Shown: piece after piece, positions 1-5,954 of the stretch
Numbering within the stretch: position 1 is the stretch's first letter
Layout of the letters: each line of letters begins with the position of its first letter
Source: CAZMJP01 sp964566895
GTDB taxonomy: Bacteria > Patescibacteriota > Patescibacteriia > UBA2591 > UBA6264
Length of the DNA: 25,861 nt
Direction of reading: 5' to 3'
NCBI GenBank assembly: GCA_964566895.1
Contig: CAZMJP010000010.1
Span: forward strand, 1-25,861
Notes under the pieces: model-generated
What the model was told of the DNA's origin: nothing
The model's input: the letters and a program-made list of their open reading frames with translations, nothing else
Database searches by the model: none
Made by a program: the position numbers and the translations under genes

Positions 1-26
1 CATCCAGTCGCTTTTTTTGTTTTTGG

Positions 27-35
27 TGGTATAAT
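27..35 (+). promoter_or_regulatory. Extended -10 promoter for the NUDIX gene
   Basis: TATAAT at 30-35 is preceded by TGG at 27-29, giving an extended -10 element. The -35 region (7-12) is poor, as is tolerated with an extended -10. The predicted start of transcription near 42 leaves about 40 nt of leader before the ATG at 81. No Shine-Dalgarno sequence lies at a useful distance. Confidence 0.4.
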
Positions 36-80
36 AATTATAACAATTAGGCAGCGAGGAACTATAATATAATCAAAAAT

Positions 81-560
81 ATGTCAGGTAAAAAAAGGAT
101 TCGTGCGGTTGCGGTTATTATAAACAAAGAAGAGATTTTGCTTATGCGTCGCGTGAAATATAATAAAGAGTATTATGTTTTTCCCGGCGGCGGCGTGGAA
201 AAGGGAGAAACTGTTAAGCAGGCGGTTTTGCGCGAAACAAAAGAAGAAACTTCCCTTGAAATAAAAATAGAAAAATTACTTTATCATCATATTTATAATG
301 ACGGTACAGAACACTTTTTTTATCTTTGTCGTTACCTTTCCGGTAGGCCGGCTCTCGGCGAAGCCAATGAGGCAAGAAATATGATGGAGAATGACAATAA
401 CTTTTATAATCCGGAATGGCATAGGATAAAGGATTTAGCACAATTACTTTTATATCCGCTTGAAATTCGCGATTGGCTCATTGATGATATAAAAACGAAT
501 TTTAAGAATATCCCGAAAGAAGCGGCTTTGAAAGTGTCAGAATTGCGACAGTCTTTTTAG
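81..560 (+). CDS. NUDIX hydrolase
   Basis: This 159-residue protein is a single NUDIX domain. The family hydrolyses nucleoside diphosphates linked to another moiety, often as house-cleaning enzymes, and needs Mg2+ or Mn2+. The NUDIX box lies at about residues 37-60: PGGGVEKGE, then the metal-binding REtkEE core. The usual Gly near the end of the box is replaced by Ser. The N-terminal half, with RAVAVIINKEEILLMRR followed by YYVFPGGG, is typical of the bacterial ADP-ribose/MutT-like group, but the exact substrate cannot be read from sequence. ATG at 81 is the first start after the -10 element and has no SD. The gene stands alone, with an imperfect terminator hairpin following. Family assignment is secure; substrate is unknown. 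Confidence 0.9.
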   Translation: MSGKKRIRAVAVIINKEEILLMRRVKYNKEYYVFPGGGVEKGETVKQAVLRETKEETSLEIKIEKLLYHHIYNDGTEHFFYLCRYLSGRPALGEANEARNMMENDNNFYNPEWHRIKDLAQLLLYPLEIRDWLIDDIKTNFKNIPKEAALKVSELRQSF

Positions 561-583
561 AGCGGACCGACCCGAATTATATT

Positions 584-610
584 AAAAGAGGACTATTTTT
601 AGCCCTTTTT
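584..610 (+). terminator. Imperfect rho-independent terminator after NUDIX gene
   Basis: A bulged stem (AAAAG-GG-CTA paired with TAG-CC-TTTTT around a TTTT loop) ends in five T residues at 606-610. The stem has one mismatch and one bulge, so strength is uncertain. It is 24 bp past the NUDIX stop. Confidence 0.4.
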
Positions 611-617
611 ATTAACC

Positions 618-650
618 GCAGAGTTTGGGAATTGAGTTCCCAAATTCTGC
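618..650. repeat. Long inverted repeat (hairpin) without U-tract
   Basis: GCAGA-TTTGGGAA (618-631 region) is mirrored by TTCCCAAA-TCTGC (to 650), giving a 13-bp stem with one mismatch and a short loop. There is no T run on either side, so it is not a standard terminator. It may stabilise a 3' end or be a protein site. Confidence 0.55.
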
Positions 651-702
651 ACTAGAACAAAAGACAAATAAAAGGGAGTAATAGAGAGAAAATTATCCAC
701 AC

Positions 703-730
703 TTGACAGGATTCTGTTTTTTTGTATAAT
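703..730 (+). promoter_or_regulatory. Near-consensus sigma70 promoter for the orphan RNA
   Basis: Consensus TTGACA at 703-708 and consensus TATAAT at 725-730 are separated by 16 bp. This is the best-matching promoter in the window. The predicted start of transcription is about 737. No long ORF follows on this strand, only the structured region that ends in the terminator at 905-941. Confidence 0.8.
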
Positions 731-736
731 TAAACC

Positions 737-941
737 ACGGCAAAATGATGGAGGTTTTTATGCCGATGACAATCGATCTGCGGTGGCACAATTTTCGGCC
801 ACCCTAGAGGGAGATGAGCTGCTTAAAATAGGGATATCAAACAAAGAAAAAAAGAGAGGCACACAATGTGCCTCCTCAGGCTCATCAGCCCACTAATCGG
901 CAAGAAAGGGGTTTCACTTAAAAAAATAGAAACCCCTTTTT
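737..941 (+). ncRNA. Candidate structured small RNA, about 205 nt, family not recognised
   Basis: The stretch runs from a consensus promoter to a strong terminator and folds by eye into a closed architecture. P1 pairs TGCCGAT (761-767) with ATCGGCA (896-902). It encloses a hairpin GGTGGC (782-787)/GCCACC (798-803) and a second arm, GATGAGC (813-819)/GCTCATC (880-886), which itself carries the 8-bp hairpin GAGGCACA (856-863)/TGTGCCTC (867-874) after an A-rich internal loop. The terminator hairpin follows. I see no match to tmRNA, RNase P, SRP RNA, 6S RNA or a known riboswitch core. The only downstream gene is on the opposite strand, so a cis-acting role is unlikely. A Shine-Dalgarno-led 15-codon ORF (760-807) lies inside it, so a dual-function or peptide-coding RNA remains possible. 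Confidence 0.65.
905..941 (+). terminator. Strong rho-independent terminator of the orphan RNA
   Basis: An 11-bp perfect stem, AAAGGGGTTTC (905-915) with GAAACCCCTTT (929-939), is followed by a T run through 941 and more T-rich sequence. Confidence 0.85.
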
Positions 942-975
942 GCTTTTCATAAAATCAGCAAAAGGCAAAAAGGGG
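933..975 (-). terminator. Second minus-strand terminator overlapping the RNA terminator
   Basis: CCCCTTTTTGC (933-943) and GCAAAAAGGGG (965-975) form an 11-bp inverted repeat. Read on the minus strand it is followed by a T-rich stretch (complement of 932-916), so it can stop transcription arriving from the 1047-1544 gene. Its left arm is shared with the plus-strand terminator stem. Confidence 0.55.
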
Positions 976-992
976 ACAATCTTCGGGGTATT

Positions 993-1024
993 AAAAAGGG
1001 CGCCAATAGACAGACGCCCTCTTT
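993..1024 (-). terminator. Terminator of the 1047-1544 gene (bidirectional)
   Basis: AGGGCG (997-1002) pairs with CGCCCT (1015-1020), flanked by A5 on one side and a T-rich run on the other. On the minus strand the stem is followed by TTTTT. It lies about 25 bp past the stop of the minus-strand gene. Confidence 0.75.
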
Positions 1025-1046
1025 ATAACAGATTCTTCGCGGGTGA

Positions 1047-1544
1047 TTAGGAAACTTTTGTTTGTTTTTCTCCGATCATTTTTCCACAGATTCTGCAATA
1101 GAACCTGGTTCCAGCTGAACCGCTTAGGGGCCCGATCTCGTCATATTCTCGTTCTACCGGGTCTCCTTTTACCCAGCCGCAGGTATCAGAATCTTTGTTT
1201 GAATATATTCCGCAGCAAAGGTAAGCAGTTTCTGGGGAAAGGGATATTATAGCACCCGGAGTTTTTAATGGTGGAGGTAGAGCCACTGCCTTTTTATAAG
1301 CATAGCCCCAACAACCCCCATTCGATTTTTCTTTTTTTTCTTTAAAAAGTCCTCCATTCTCGGACTTTAATTCTATAAGCGTGGGGGCGGTTACCCCTTT
1401 TTCCCTGGCGATTTTTCTTAGGTAATCTATTTTTACCACCCTCGCCACCAGAATTGCTGAATCTAGTTCTTTCACTTTTTTGTCATCTAAAACTAGGCTA
1501 TCATCGAGATGGGGAAATTTGAGACGGGGAAATTTTCCAAACAT
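1047..1544 (-). CDS. Unknown protein with C-terminal cysteine cluster
   Basis: I do not recognise this 165-residue protein. The N-terminal 60 residues are predicted helical and charged and contain IDYLRKIAREKGVTAPTL, which looks like a helix-turn-helix or helical adaptor segment but is not diagnostic. The C-terminal half has six cysteines (C78, C110, C111, C122, C150, C153). The last two form a CxxC knuckle (FYCRICGK), suggesting a small zinc site. The start is well supported: AAAGGAGG sits just upstream of the ATG, one of only two clear Shine-Dalgarno sequences in the window, and a good promoter lies 45-70 bp upstream. It is monocistronic, bounded by tandem terminators. The strong ribosome site and palindromic promoter suggest a tightly regulated, possibly acquired gene; that is inference. 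Confidence 0.75.
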   Translation of the reverse strand: MFGKFPRLKFPHLDDSLVLDDKKVKELDSAILVARVVKIDYLRKIAREKGVTAPTLIELKSENGGLFKEKKEKSNGGCWGYAYKKAVALPPPLKTPGAIISLSPETAYLCCGIYSNKDSDTCGWVKGDPVEREYDEIGPLSGSAGTRFYCRICGKMIGEKQTKVS

Positions 1545-1588
1545 TATTTACCTCCTTTGCGTTAAAGGGTTATTTTACTAATTTATGT

Positions 1589-1617
1589 ATTGTAGCACTC
1601 TTGACAAATATGTCAAG
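1589..1617 (-). promoter_or_regulatory. Promoter with overlapping palindromic operator
   Basis: On the minus strand TTGACA (1616-1611) and TACAAT (1594-1589) are separated by 16 bp. The -35 hexamer is one arm of a perfect palindrome, CTTGACA (1600-1606)-AATA-TGTCAAG (1611-1617), which would let a dimeric repressor block RNA polymerase. Confidence 0.7.
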
Positions 1618-1683
1618 TTTCTGTAATTGTCAACAACCAACGGCTAAAAGGGGAGAGTGTTTGTAAATATCGCTAATTTTCTT

Positions 1684-1711
1684 TTGACAGAAATGTTTTT
1701 TTTGTTAGAAT
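1684..1711 (+). promoter_or_regulatory. Promoter for the DUF5654-like gene and probably its operon
   Basis: TTGACA at 1684-1689 and TAGAAT at 1706-1711 lie 16 bp apart, with TGT at 1703-1705 forming an extended -10. The predicted start near 1718 leaves a leader of about 22 nt. Confidence 0.7.
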
Positions 1712-1739
1712 GAATATATTATTTCTTAATTGACTTCAG

Positions 1740-1988
1740 ATGATGAATCCTTTTAATAAAATCCAAGGAGCAAAAAAAGAAGTGAAAGAAAAAATGTTAA
1801 CCTTGATTTTGGTCGGCTTCGGTTTAGTGGCAGCTTTGGCTTGGAACGACGCCATTCAGACCTTGTTTAAAGTGCTTTTCCCAGAGAGTGAAGGAGTAAT
1901 CGGTAAGTTTATTTACGCAGTGATGGTAACGGTTATCATAGTTTTTATTTCTTCGTCTTTGAGAAAAGTCGGCGGAGAGGACCAATAA
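1740..1988 (+). CDS. DUF5654-like small membrane protein
   Basis: This 82-residue protein has two predicted membrane helices (about residues 20-37 and 55-72) separated by a short polar loop, with a basic, charged N-terminus. The run LVGFGLVAALAWNDAIQTLF is characteristic of the DUF5654 family, small membrane proteins of unknown function known from archaea and candidate-phylum bacteria. Two adjacent ATG codons (1740 and 1743) could both serve as start, and no SD is visible. It is the first gene after the 1684-1711 promoter; cupin and Mth938-like genes follow on the same strand with no strong terminator between, so an operon is likely. Family assignment is from memory of the motif; function is unknown. 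Confidence 0.8.
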   Translation: MMNPFNKIQGAKKEVKEKMLTLILVGFGLVAALAWNDAIQTLFKVLFPESEGVIGKFIYAVMVTVIIVFISSSLRKVGGEDQ

Positions 1989-2086
1989 GGAAGTCGCAAT
2001 TTGGACGAGGGAATAAGACACAAAAATCCTTTATATAAAAAATAAAAGGTCGGGATTTAATTGTCAAAGATAAATAAATTAGCTCT

Positions 2087-2482
2087 ATGAAAGGTTATAT
2101 TATAAACATTGAAAGAGCCACCAAAGAAAATGAGAATTTTCGTCGAGTGCTTTATACAGCCAAGCATAGCCAGTTGGTCTTAATGACTTTACGGGCCAGC
2201 GAGGAGATTGGAGAAGAGGTGCATACCTTGGACCAATTTATTCGAGTTGAAGAAGGGGGAGGAAAGGCAATCTTGGACGGCGTAGAGCATAGAATTGAAG
2301 ACGGTTCGGCAGTGGTTATCCCCGCTGGCGCACGGCACAATGTGATTAACGATTCAGACAAACCGCTGAGGCTCTACACAATTTATTCGCCGCCCGAGCA
2401 TAAAGACGCTATAATTCATCGAACGAGAGACGAAGCCACGGCTGATACTGAAGACCATTTCGATGGTTTGCCGACCGAATAA
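2087..2482 (+). CDS. Cupin-domain protein
   Basis: This 131-residue single-domain cupin has a clear second cupin motif at residues 73-88: G, five residues, PAG, then RH (H84) and N88. The first motif is present but reduced: GEEVHTLDQFIRVEEG has H46, Q50 and E55/E56 where a classic cupin has HxH and E. Metal binding is therefore plausible, through H46, Q50 or E55, and H84. Small stand-alone cupins of this sort are common in candidate-phylum genomes and include sugar isomerases, dioxygenases and binding proteins, so the reaction cannot be assigned. The C-terminal tail (about 110-131) is acidic. No SD is seen before the ATG. It probably shares a transcript with the flanking genes at 1740 and 2542. 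Confidence 0.85.
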   Translation: MKGYIINIERATKENENFRRVLYTAKHSQLVLMTLRASEEIGEEVHTLDQFIRVEEGGGKAILDGVEHRIEDGSAVVIPAGARHNVINDSDKPLRLYTIYSPPEHKDAIIHRTRDEATADTEDHFDGLPTE

Positions 2483-2541
2483 AATTTATACAATAAAGAG
2501 CGAAATACCGATAATTTCAGTCGCCTTGTTATTTTTAATAT

Positions 2542-2883
2542 ATGATTGAGAAATATCAATTCGGGTCAATTAAAATTGACGGGCAAGAGTTTCAAGAGGA
2601 TATTTTTATTGATTTAGAAAGTAAGGTAAACTCGTGGCGGCGAAAACGGTCGCATACTTTTGAAAAGGGAGATGTTGAAAAATTTCTAAAAAAACAACCT
2701 AAAATGGCTGTTTTTGGCACCGGGGAATATGGAGCAGCCCAGCTAGCCGAAGATTTAAGAGATTTTTTTCAAGAAAAAGGAATTGAATTAATCGCTAAAC
2801 CAACTAATCAGGCCATCAAGGATTATAATCAAGCTAAGGAGCAGGGTAGGGAAGTGGTCGCCTTTTTTCATTTAACCTGCTAA
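2542..2883 (+). CDS. Mth938-like domain protein (AAMDC/NDUFAF3 family)
   Basis: This 113-residue protein matches the Mth938-like fold (formerly DUF498). It has the N-terminal strand 'FGSIKIDGQEFQEDI', a central 'KMAVFGTGEYG' Gly-rich turn where the family usually has 'lliGTG', a following helical segment, and the hallmark C-terminal 'EVVAFFHLTC'. Family members include archaeal Mth938, human AAMDC and the mitochondrial assembly factor NDUFAF3. No enzyme activity is established for bacterial members. The length is normal for the family and the protein appears intact. It is last in the 1740-2883 run and is followed by a strong terminator at 2941-2977. It starts with an ATG and has no SD. Confidence 0.85.
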   Translation: MIEKYQFGSIKIDGQEFQEDIFIDLESKVNSWRRKRSHTFEKGDVEKFLKKQPKMAVFGTGEYGAAQLAEDLRDFFQEKGIELIAKPTNQAIKDYNQAKEQGREVVAFFHLTC

Positions 2884-2940
2884 AACATTATGTTGTATGG
2901 TATGGGTATGGGGAGCATCAAAGATAAAGCGGGGGATTCT

Positions 2941-2977
2941 ATACAAAAAGGCCCGGATAAAGTGGGCCTTTTTGTAT
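2941..2977. terminator. Bidirectional terminator between convergent genes
   Basis: ATACAAAAAGGCCC (2941-2954) is perfectly mirrored by GGGCCTTTTTGTAT (2964-2977), a 14-bp stem with a 9-nt loop. T runs on both strands let it end the 1740-2883 transcript and the RRM gene transcript. Confidence 0.9.
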
Positions 2978-3022
2978 GATATATTGTTTTTCTTTTCCGT
3001 TAAGCTTTTAAAATTTAGAAGC

Positions 3023-3301
3023 TTAGGAGAAGTTGCGAGGAGGCCGTTCGCGCATTGGACGCGCTTCACTCACCACAATCGGTCTCCCTTCCAATTGAGT
3101 TCCATTGAGTTTTTCAATGGCTTTGCCCGCTTCTTCTTCAGAAGACATTTCAACAAAGGCAAACCCTTTGCTTCGGCCGGAGAATTTATCAGTAATAACT
3201 TTTGCTGATGTTACTTCTCCAATTTTTTGGAACATCTCAGTGAGTTGATTCTCAGTCATTGAATACGGAAGGTTCCCAATATAAAGTTTATTTGTTGCCA
3301 T
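3023..3301 (-). CDS. RRM-domain RNA-binding protein
   Basis: This 92-residue protein is a single RNA recognition motif. RNP2 is LYIGNL (residues 6-11) and RNP1 is KGFAFVEM (45-52), with the aromatic residues that stack on RNA in place. A short basic, Arg/Pro-rich tail (MRERPPRNFS) follows. Such single-RRM proteins resemble the cold-inducible Rbp proteins of cyanobacteria and are thought to act as RNA chaperones. I chose the ATG at 3301 because the fold begins directly after it and a promoter -10 (3386-3381) lies upstream. A longer reading from 3409 would begin upstream of the transcription start. The leader of about 70 nt has no SD and could hold post-transcriptional control, as in cold-shock genes; that is inference. 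The gene is divergent from ddl. Confidence 0.9.
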   Translation of the reverse strand: MATNKLYIGNLPYSMTENQLTEMFQKIGEVTSAKVITDKFSGRSKGFAFVEMSSEEEAGKAIEKLNGTQLEGRPIVVSEARPMRERPPRNFS

Positions 3302-3380
3302 ATTTATTACTTTTGCTTTATCTCTTATTTTTCCATTGTTTCGACCACGTACACCTTTTAGATGCAAACAAGGTAAGGAT

Positions 3381-3409
3381 ATTATAACAGATACCTTAAG
3401 TTTTGGCAA
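3381..3409 (-). promoter_or_regulatory. Promoter of the RRM gene
   Basis: On the minus strand TTGCCA (3409-3404) and TATAAT (3386-3381) are 17 bp apart, with TGT just upstream of the -10 (extended). The predicted start is near 3374. Confidence 0.75.
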
Positions 3410-3430
3410 TAGTCCACTGAGCCCAGGGGG

Positions 3431-3459
3431 TTGGCGGGGATTAGAGTATTTGATATAAT
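3431..3459 (+). promoter_or_regulatory. Promoter of ddl-ftsQ
   Basis: TTGGCG (3431-3436) and TATAAT (3454-3459) are 17 bp apart, with TGA at 3451-3453 as extended -10. The predicted start near 3466 gives a leader of about 27 nt. It is back to back with the RRM promoter. Confidence 0.7.
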
Positions 3460-3492
3460 TGGGGTTGGAGGTAGGATAAAAGATATTTCAAT

Positions 3493-4593
3493 ATGAGGAG
3501 AAAGAAAAAACTAACTATTGGAGTGGTTTTTGGTGGGCGGTCGTTTGAACACGAGGTTTCTTTAGTTTCTGCCCGCTCAATTATTAGTGCCTTAGACAAA
3601 AATAAATATAAACTTGTTTTTATTGGTATTACCAAAAACGGGTATTGGTTAAAGGGGCAAAGAGCCGGAGAACTACTGGTCGGGAAAAGACTGGAAGATA
3701 GAAGTGAGTTTATTCCTGAGCTTCTTAGGTCAATCGATGTGTTTTTTCCCGTCCTTCACGGGCCTTTTGGTGAAGATGGGACAGTTCAGGGTTTTTTTGA
3801 GACGTTAAATAAGCCTTATGTTGGAGCAAACGTTTTGGGGTCAAGTATAGGGATGGATAAGATTATTCAAAAGGTTATTTGGCGGCAGTATAAATTGCCA
3901 GTGGTAAGGTTTATTTGGTTCTTGAAAAAGGATTGGTTAAAGAACAGGCGGAAATTTATTGAACAGGTTGAAAAAGAAATCAAGTATCCCTGCTTTGTCA
4001 AACCTTCCAATGCCGGATCAAGTGTCGGCATTTCGAAATCTCATCATCGTCAAGAATTAATAAAAGCAGTCGATTTAGCCTGTAAATATGATAGAAAAAT
4101 ATTAGTGGAAGAAAGTATTGAGAAGAATTTCAAAGAAATTGAAATCAGCGTCTTGGGTAATGATAATCCCAGAGCGTCTTTGCCGGGTCAAATTATTTCC
4201 AGCAATGAGTTTTATGATTACGAGGCGAAATATGTCGACGGTAAATCGCTGACAATTGCCCCAGCTAAATTAACGAAGAGATTGATAAGAAATATACAGG
4301 ATATCGGTATTCGGGCATATAAAGCGGTTGATTGTTCCGGTATGGCCAGAATTGATTTTCTTTTACAAGGGGAAAAAATTTATTTAAATGAGATTAATAC
4401 TATTCCTGGCTTTACCTCTATTAGTATGTATCCAAAATTATGGCAGGTCTCGGGATTATCTTATTCCAAATTATTGGACGAGTTAATTAATTTAGCTGTG
4501 GAGCGGTTTAACGAACGAGAGAAAATCCTGTATTCTTACAAACCAAAGCGTAAATGGTACCTTAGCCGCGCTTCAGGCGGAAATCAAAGATGA
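3493..4593 (+). CDS. ddl: D-alanine--D-alanine ligase
   Basis: This cytoplasmic ATP-grasp ligase joins two D-alanines to make the dipeptide that ends the peptidoglycan stem. At 366 residues it is normal for Ddl. The N-terminal signature GVVFGGRSFEHEVSLVSA is present, followed by HGPFGEDGTVQG, the ATP-grasp loop KPSNAGSSVGISK, and EFYDYEAKY, where the Tyr-containing loop is typical of D-Ala-D-Ala rather than D-Ala-D-Lac enzymes. The C-terminal metal and substrate motif is LNEINTIPGFTSISMYP. A basic C-terminal tail (KPKRKWYLSR...) is extra. ftsQ follows after 6 bp, as in the ddl-ftsQ part of the division and cell-wall cluster of many bacteria, but the rest of that cluster is absent. The stop is TGA, showing that TGA is not recoded here. 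Confidence 0.96.
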   Translation: MRRKKKLTIGVVFGGRSFEHEVSLVSARSIISALDKNKYKLVFIGITKNGYWLKGQRAGELLVGKRLEDRSEFIPELLRSIDVFFPVLHGPFGEDGTVQGFFETLNKPYVGANVLGSSIGMDKIIQKVIWRQYKLPVVRFIWFLKKDWLKNRRKFIEQVEKEIKYPCFVKPSNAGSSVGISKSHHRQELIKAVDLACKYDRKILVEESIEKNFKEIEISVLGNDNPRASLPGQIISSNEFYDYEAKYVDGKSLTIAPAKLTKRLIRNIQDIGIRAYKAVDCSGMARIDFLLQGEKIYLNEINTIPGFTSISMYPKLWQVSGLSYSKLLDELINLAVERFNEREKILYSYKPKRKWYLSRASGGNQR

Positions 4594-4599
4594 TATAAA

Positions 4600-5565
4600 A
4601 TGGCTTATCAGTATAAGAGAACGCCAAAATTAGATAAAAGGAAACTCGGTCTATCCCGAATAAATCGGGCTTCCCGAAGAACAAGCAGCCGGGAATCCTA
4701 TAATAGGAGACGAAGGACTAGAGTTAAATTTTTCGTCTTTTCGTTTCTTATTGTTTTATTTTTAGGACTGGTCGCTTATTTTTTATTTCTTACTTCCTTT
4801 TTTGAAATCAGAGATGTAGAAATTACCTTTGACGATCAACCATATTTAATTTCCGAAACCGAGATGAAAAGTATTGTTTATACTCTAATGAATAAAAAAT
4901 GTTTATATTTTTTATCCTGCTCGAATTTCTTTCTTTTTAATTTGAATCGTCTAATAGACATAGCCCGACAAGATTCTCGCATCGCTTCTTTGATAGTTAG
5001 TAAAAGATTATTTCCCGCCAAAATAGAAGTAAAAATTAAAGAATCTCAACCGAAAGTTCAATTGGTTGTTTTAGGGAGCGGACGTAATTATTATTTGAAC
5101 TCCCGCGGTCAAATGATTATCCTTCAACAAGATTCTATTACTGGTCTTGAGGGGCAATATGATAAACTTTTTACGACGCCAGATAATAATATAAATACAA
5201 ATAATGTAGGAAAACAGGAAAAAATGCCTTTACCTATATTCTTGGATAAAACTCCAACTAACCTGAACGACCCATCAATTATAAAGCTGTTTAAAGATAT
5301 ATTAGACTTTATCGGAAGTGACATTTTAGCTCAAAATAATACAAGTATTAAATTAGTTGAAATCAGCGAAGGAGGGGGAATTTTTGACGTTAAAATGACT
5401 ACTTTAGAAGGATGGTATATATTAATTAATTCAGAGGCCGATTTTAACAAGCAACTGAATAGTTTGGGGCTGATTTTGAAAGAAAAGCTTACCAACAGGG
5501 AAGAGATAAAATATATTAATCTTCAGTTCGGAGAAAAAATATTTTATAAGTTAATCGGCGAGTAA
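4600..5565 (+). CDS. ftsQ: FtsQ/DivIB-type cell division protein
   Basis: This 321-residue protein has the FtsQ layout: a strongly basic cytoplasmic N-terminus (residues 1-42, many Arg/Lys), one membrane helix (about 43-65), then FFEIRDVEI opening a POTRA domain (about 67-140), and an extracytoplasmic FtsQ/DivIB domain to the end. FtsQ links early and late divisome proteins through FtsB and FtsL. The POTRA part ends in the typical 'vskrlFPakIeVkIkEsqPkv' segment, which is strong support. A low-complexity Asn-rich loop lies at about 190-210 (TTPDNNINTNN). Its position 6 bp after ddl agrees with this role. The protein is diverged, as FtsQ usually is, so the name rests on architecture, the POTRA end motif and context. 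Confidence 0.87.
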   Translation: MAYQYKRTPKLDKRKLGLSRINRASRRTSSRESYNRRRRTRVKFFVFSFLIVLFLGLVAYFLFLTSFFEIRDVEITFDDQPYLISETEMKSIVYTLMNKKCLYFLSCSNFFLFNLNRLIDIARQDSRIASLIVSKRLFPAKIEVKIKESQPKVQLVVLGSGRNYYLNSRGQMIILQQDSITGLEGQYDKLFTTPDNNINTNNVGKQEKMPLPIFLDKTPTNLNDPSIIKLFKDILDFIGSDILAQNNTSIKLVEISEGGGIFDVKMTTLEGWYILINSEADFNKQLNSLGLILKEKLTNREEIKYINLQFGEKIFYKLIGE

Positions 5566-5593
5566 GATTATAAATATATATATAAAAAGGAAA

Positions 5594-5625
5594 CATAAAA
5601 GGGGTTAAAATTAACCCCTTTTATG
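5594..5625. terminator. Bidirectional palindromic terminator
   Basis: CATAAAAGGGGTTAA (5594-5608) is mirrored by TTAACCCCTTTTATG (5611-5625). It lies 28 bp after ftsQ on the plus strand and about 80 bp past the last gene of the minus-strand operon, so it can serve both. Confidence 0.85.
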
Positions 5626-5705
5626 GATAGTTTTAACTAAGCGACGTAAAAGTAGTAATAAACGACCCTTAATACCAACCTCAATACACTTCCCTGTCTT
5701 TGTCT

Positions 5706-5930
5706 TTATGGCAAAATCATTTTTTCTAAAATGCCGGGCTTTTCGGGAAAGTAAATTACTTCTTGCTTTAATTGGTTTATTCCGACCCAAATTCCTATAT
5801 ATTCCCTAGCAAAAAGGACCCCTATACCAAAAATTGTTAGTGAAGCAATGATTAAAATTATTAAAGATAAATTCGGATTAATTTCTTTTGCCCACCAACC
5901 ATTAGGTCTATTTTCTAGGGTTTTATGCAT
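5706..5930 (-). CDS. Small single-pass membrane protein, unknown
   Basis: I do not recognise this 74-residue protein. One hydrophobic helix (about residues 22-42, LSLIILIIASLTIFGIGVLF) follows a polar N-terminus and precedes a tail with ILEKMILP at the end. It is the last gene of the minus-strand operon that begins at thpR, 24 bp after the 89-residue membrane protein and before the shared terminator. No SD is visible. The sensible membrane profile and same-strand position support a real gene, but without comparison it could be a chance ORF. Confidence 0.55.
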   Translation of the reverse strand: MHKTLENRPNGWWAKEINPNLSLIILIIASLTIFGIGVLFAREYIGIWVGINQLKQEVIYFPEKPGILEKMILP

Positions 5931-5954
5931 ATAAGAAGAGTTTTTCTGTTTGTT

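Noticed and set aside
760..807. Leader-peptide attenuator controlling a downstream gene
   Set aside because: After the terminator at 905-941 the next plus-strand gene is about 800 bp away with its own promoter, so there is no cis target.
880..912. CTGATGAG on the minus strand, followed by a GCC/GGC stem, resembling the start of a hammerhead ribozyme
   Set aside because: The required GAAA after stem II is missing (ACA follows) and the strong promoter and terminator drive the other strand; the sequence is explained by the GATGAGC/GCTCATC helix.
737..941. Orphan RNA as tmRNA, SRP RNA, RNase P RNA or 6S RNA
   Set aside because: No tRNA-like 3' end or tag frame, no GGAAGC-type SRP tip, no RNase P core sequences, and the branched P1/P2 layout does not match the single long rod of 6S RNA.
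1043..1252. Plus-strand ORF of 69 codons
   Set aside because: It lies opposite the 1047-1544 gene, which has an SD, a promoter and a terminator; the plus reading has Cys/Phe/Arg-rich composition typical of an antisense shadow.
1591..1600. TAGCACTC resembling half of a CIRCE heat-shock operator
   Set aside because: No GAGTGCTAA partner follows at nine bp; the palindrome present there is CTTGACA/TGTCAAG instead.
2897..3208. Plus-strand ORF of 103 codons across the RRM gene
   Set aside because: It crosses the bidirectional terminator at 2941-2977 and is antisense to a clear RRM domain.
3302..3409. 36-residue N-terminal extension of the RRM protein
   Set aside because: The promoter -10 of the gene lies at 3386-3381, so the longer start would be upstream of transcription start, and the RRM begins directly after ATG 3301.
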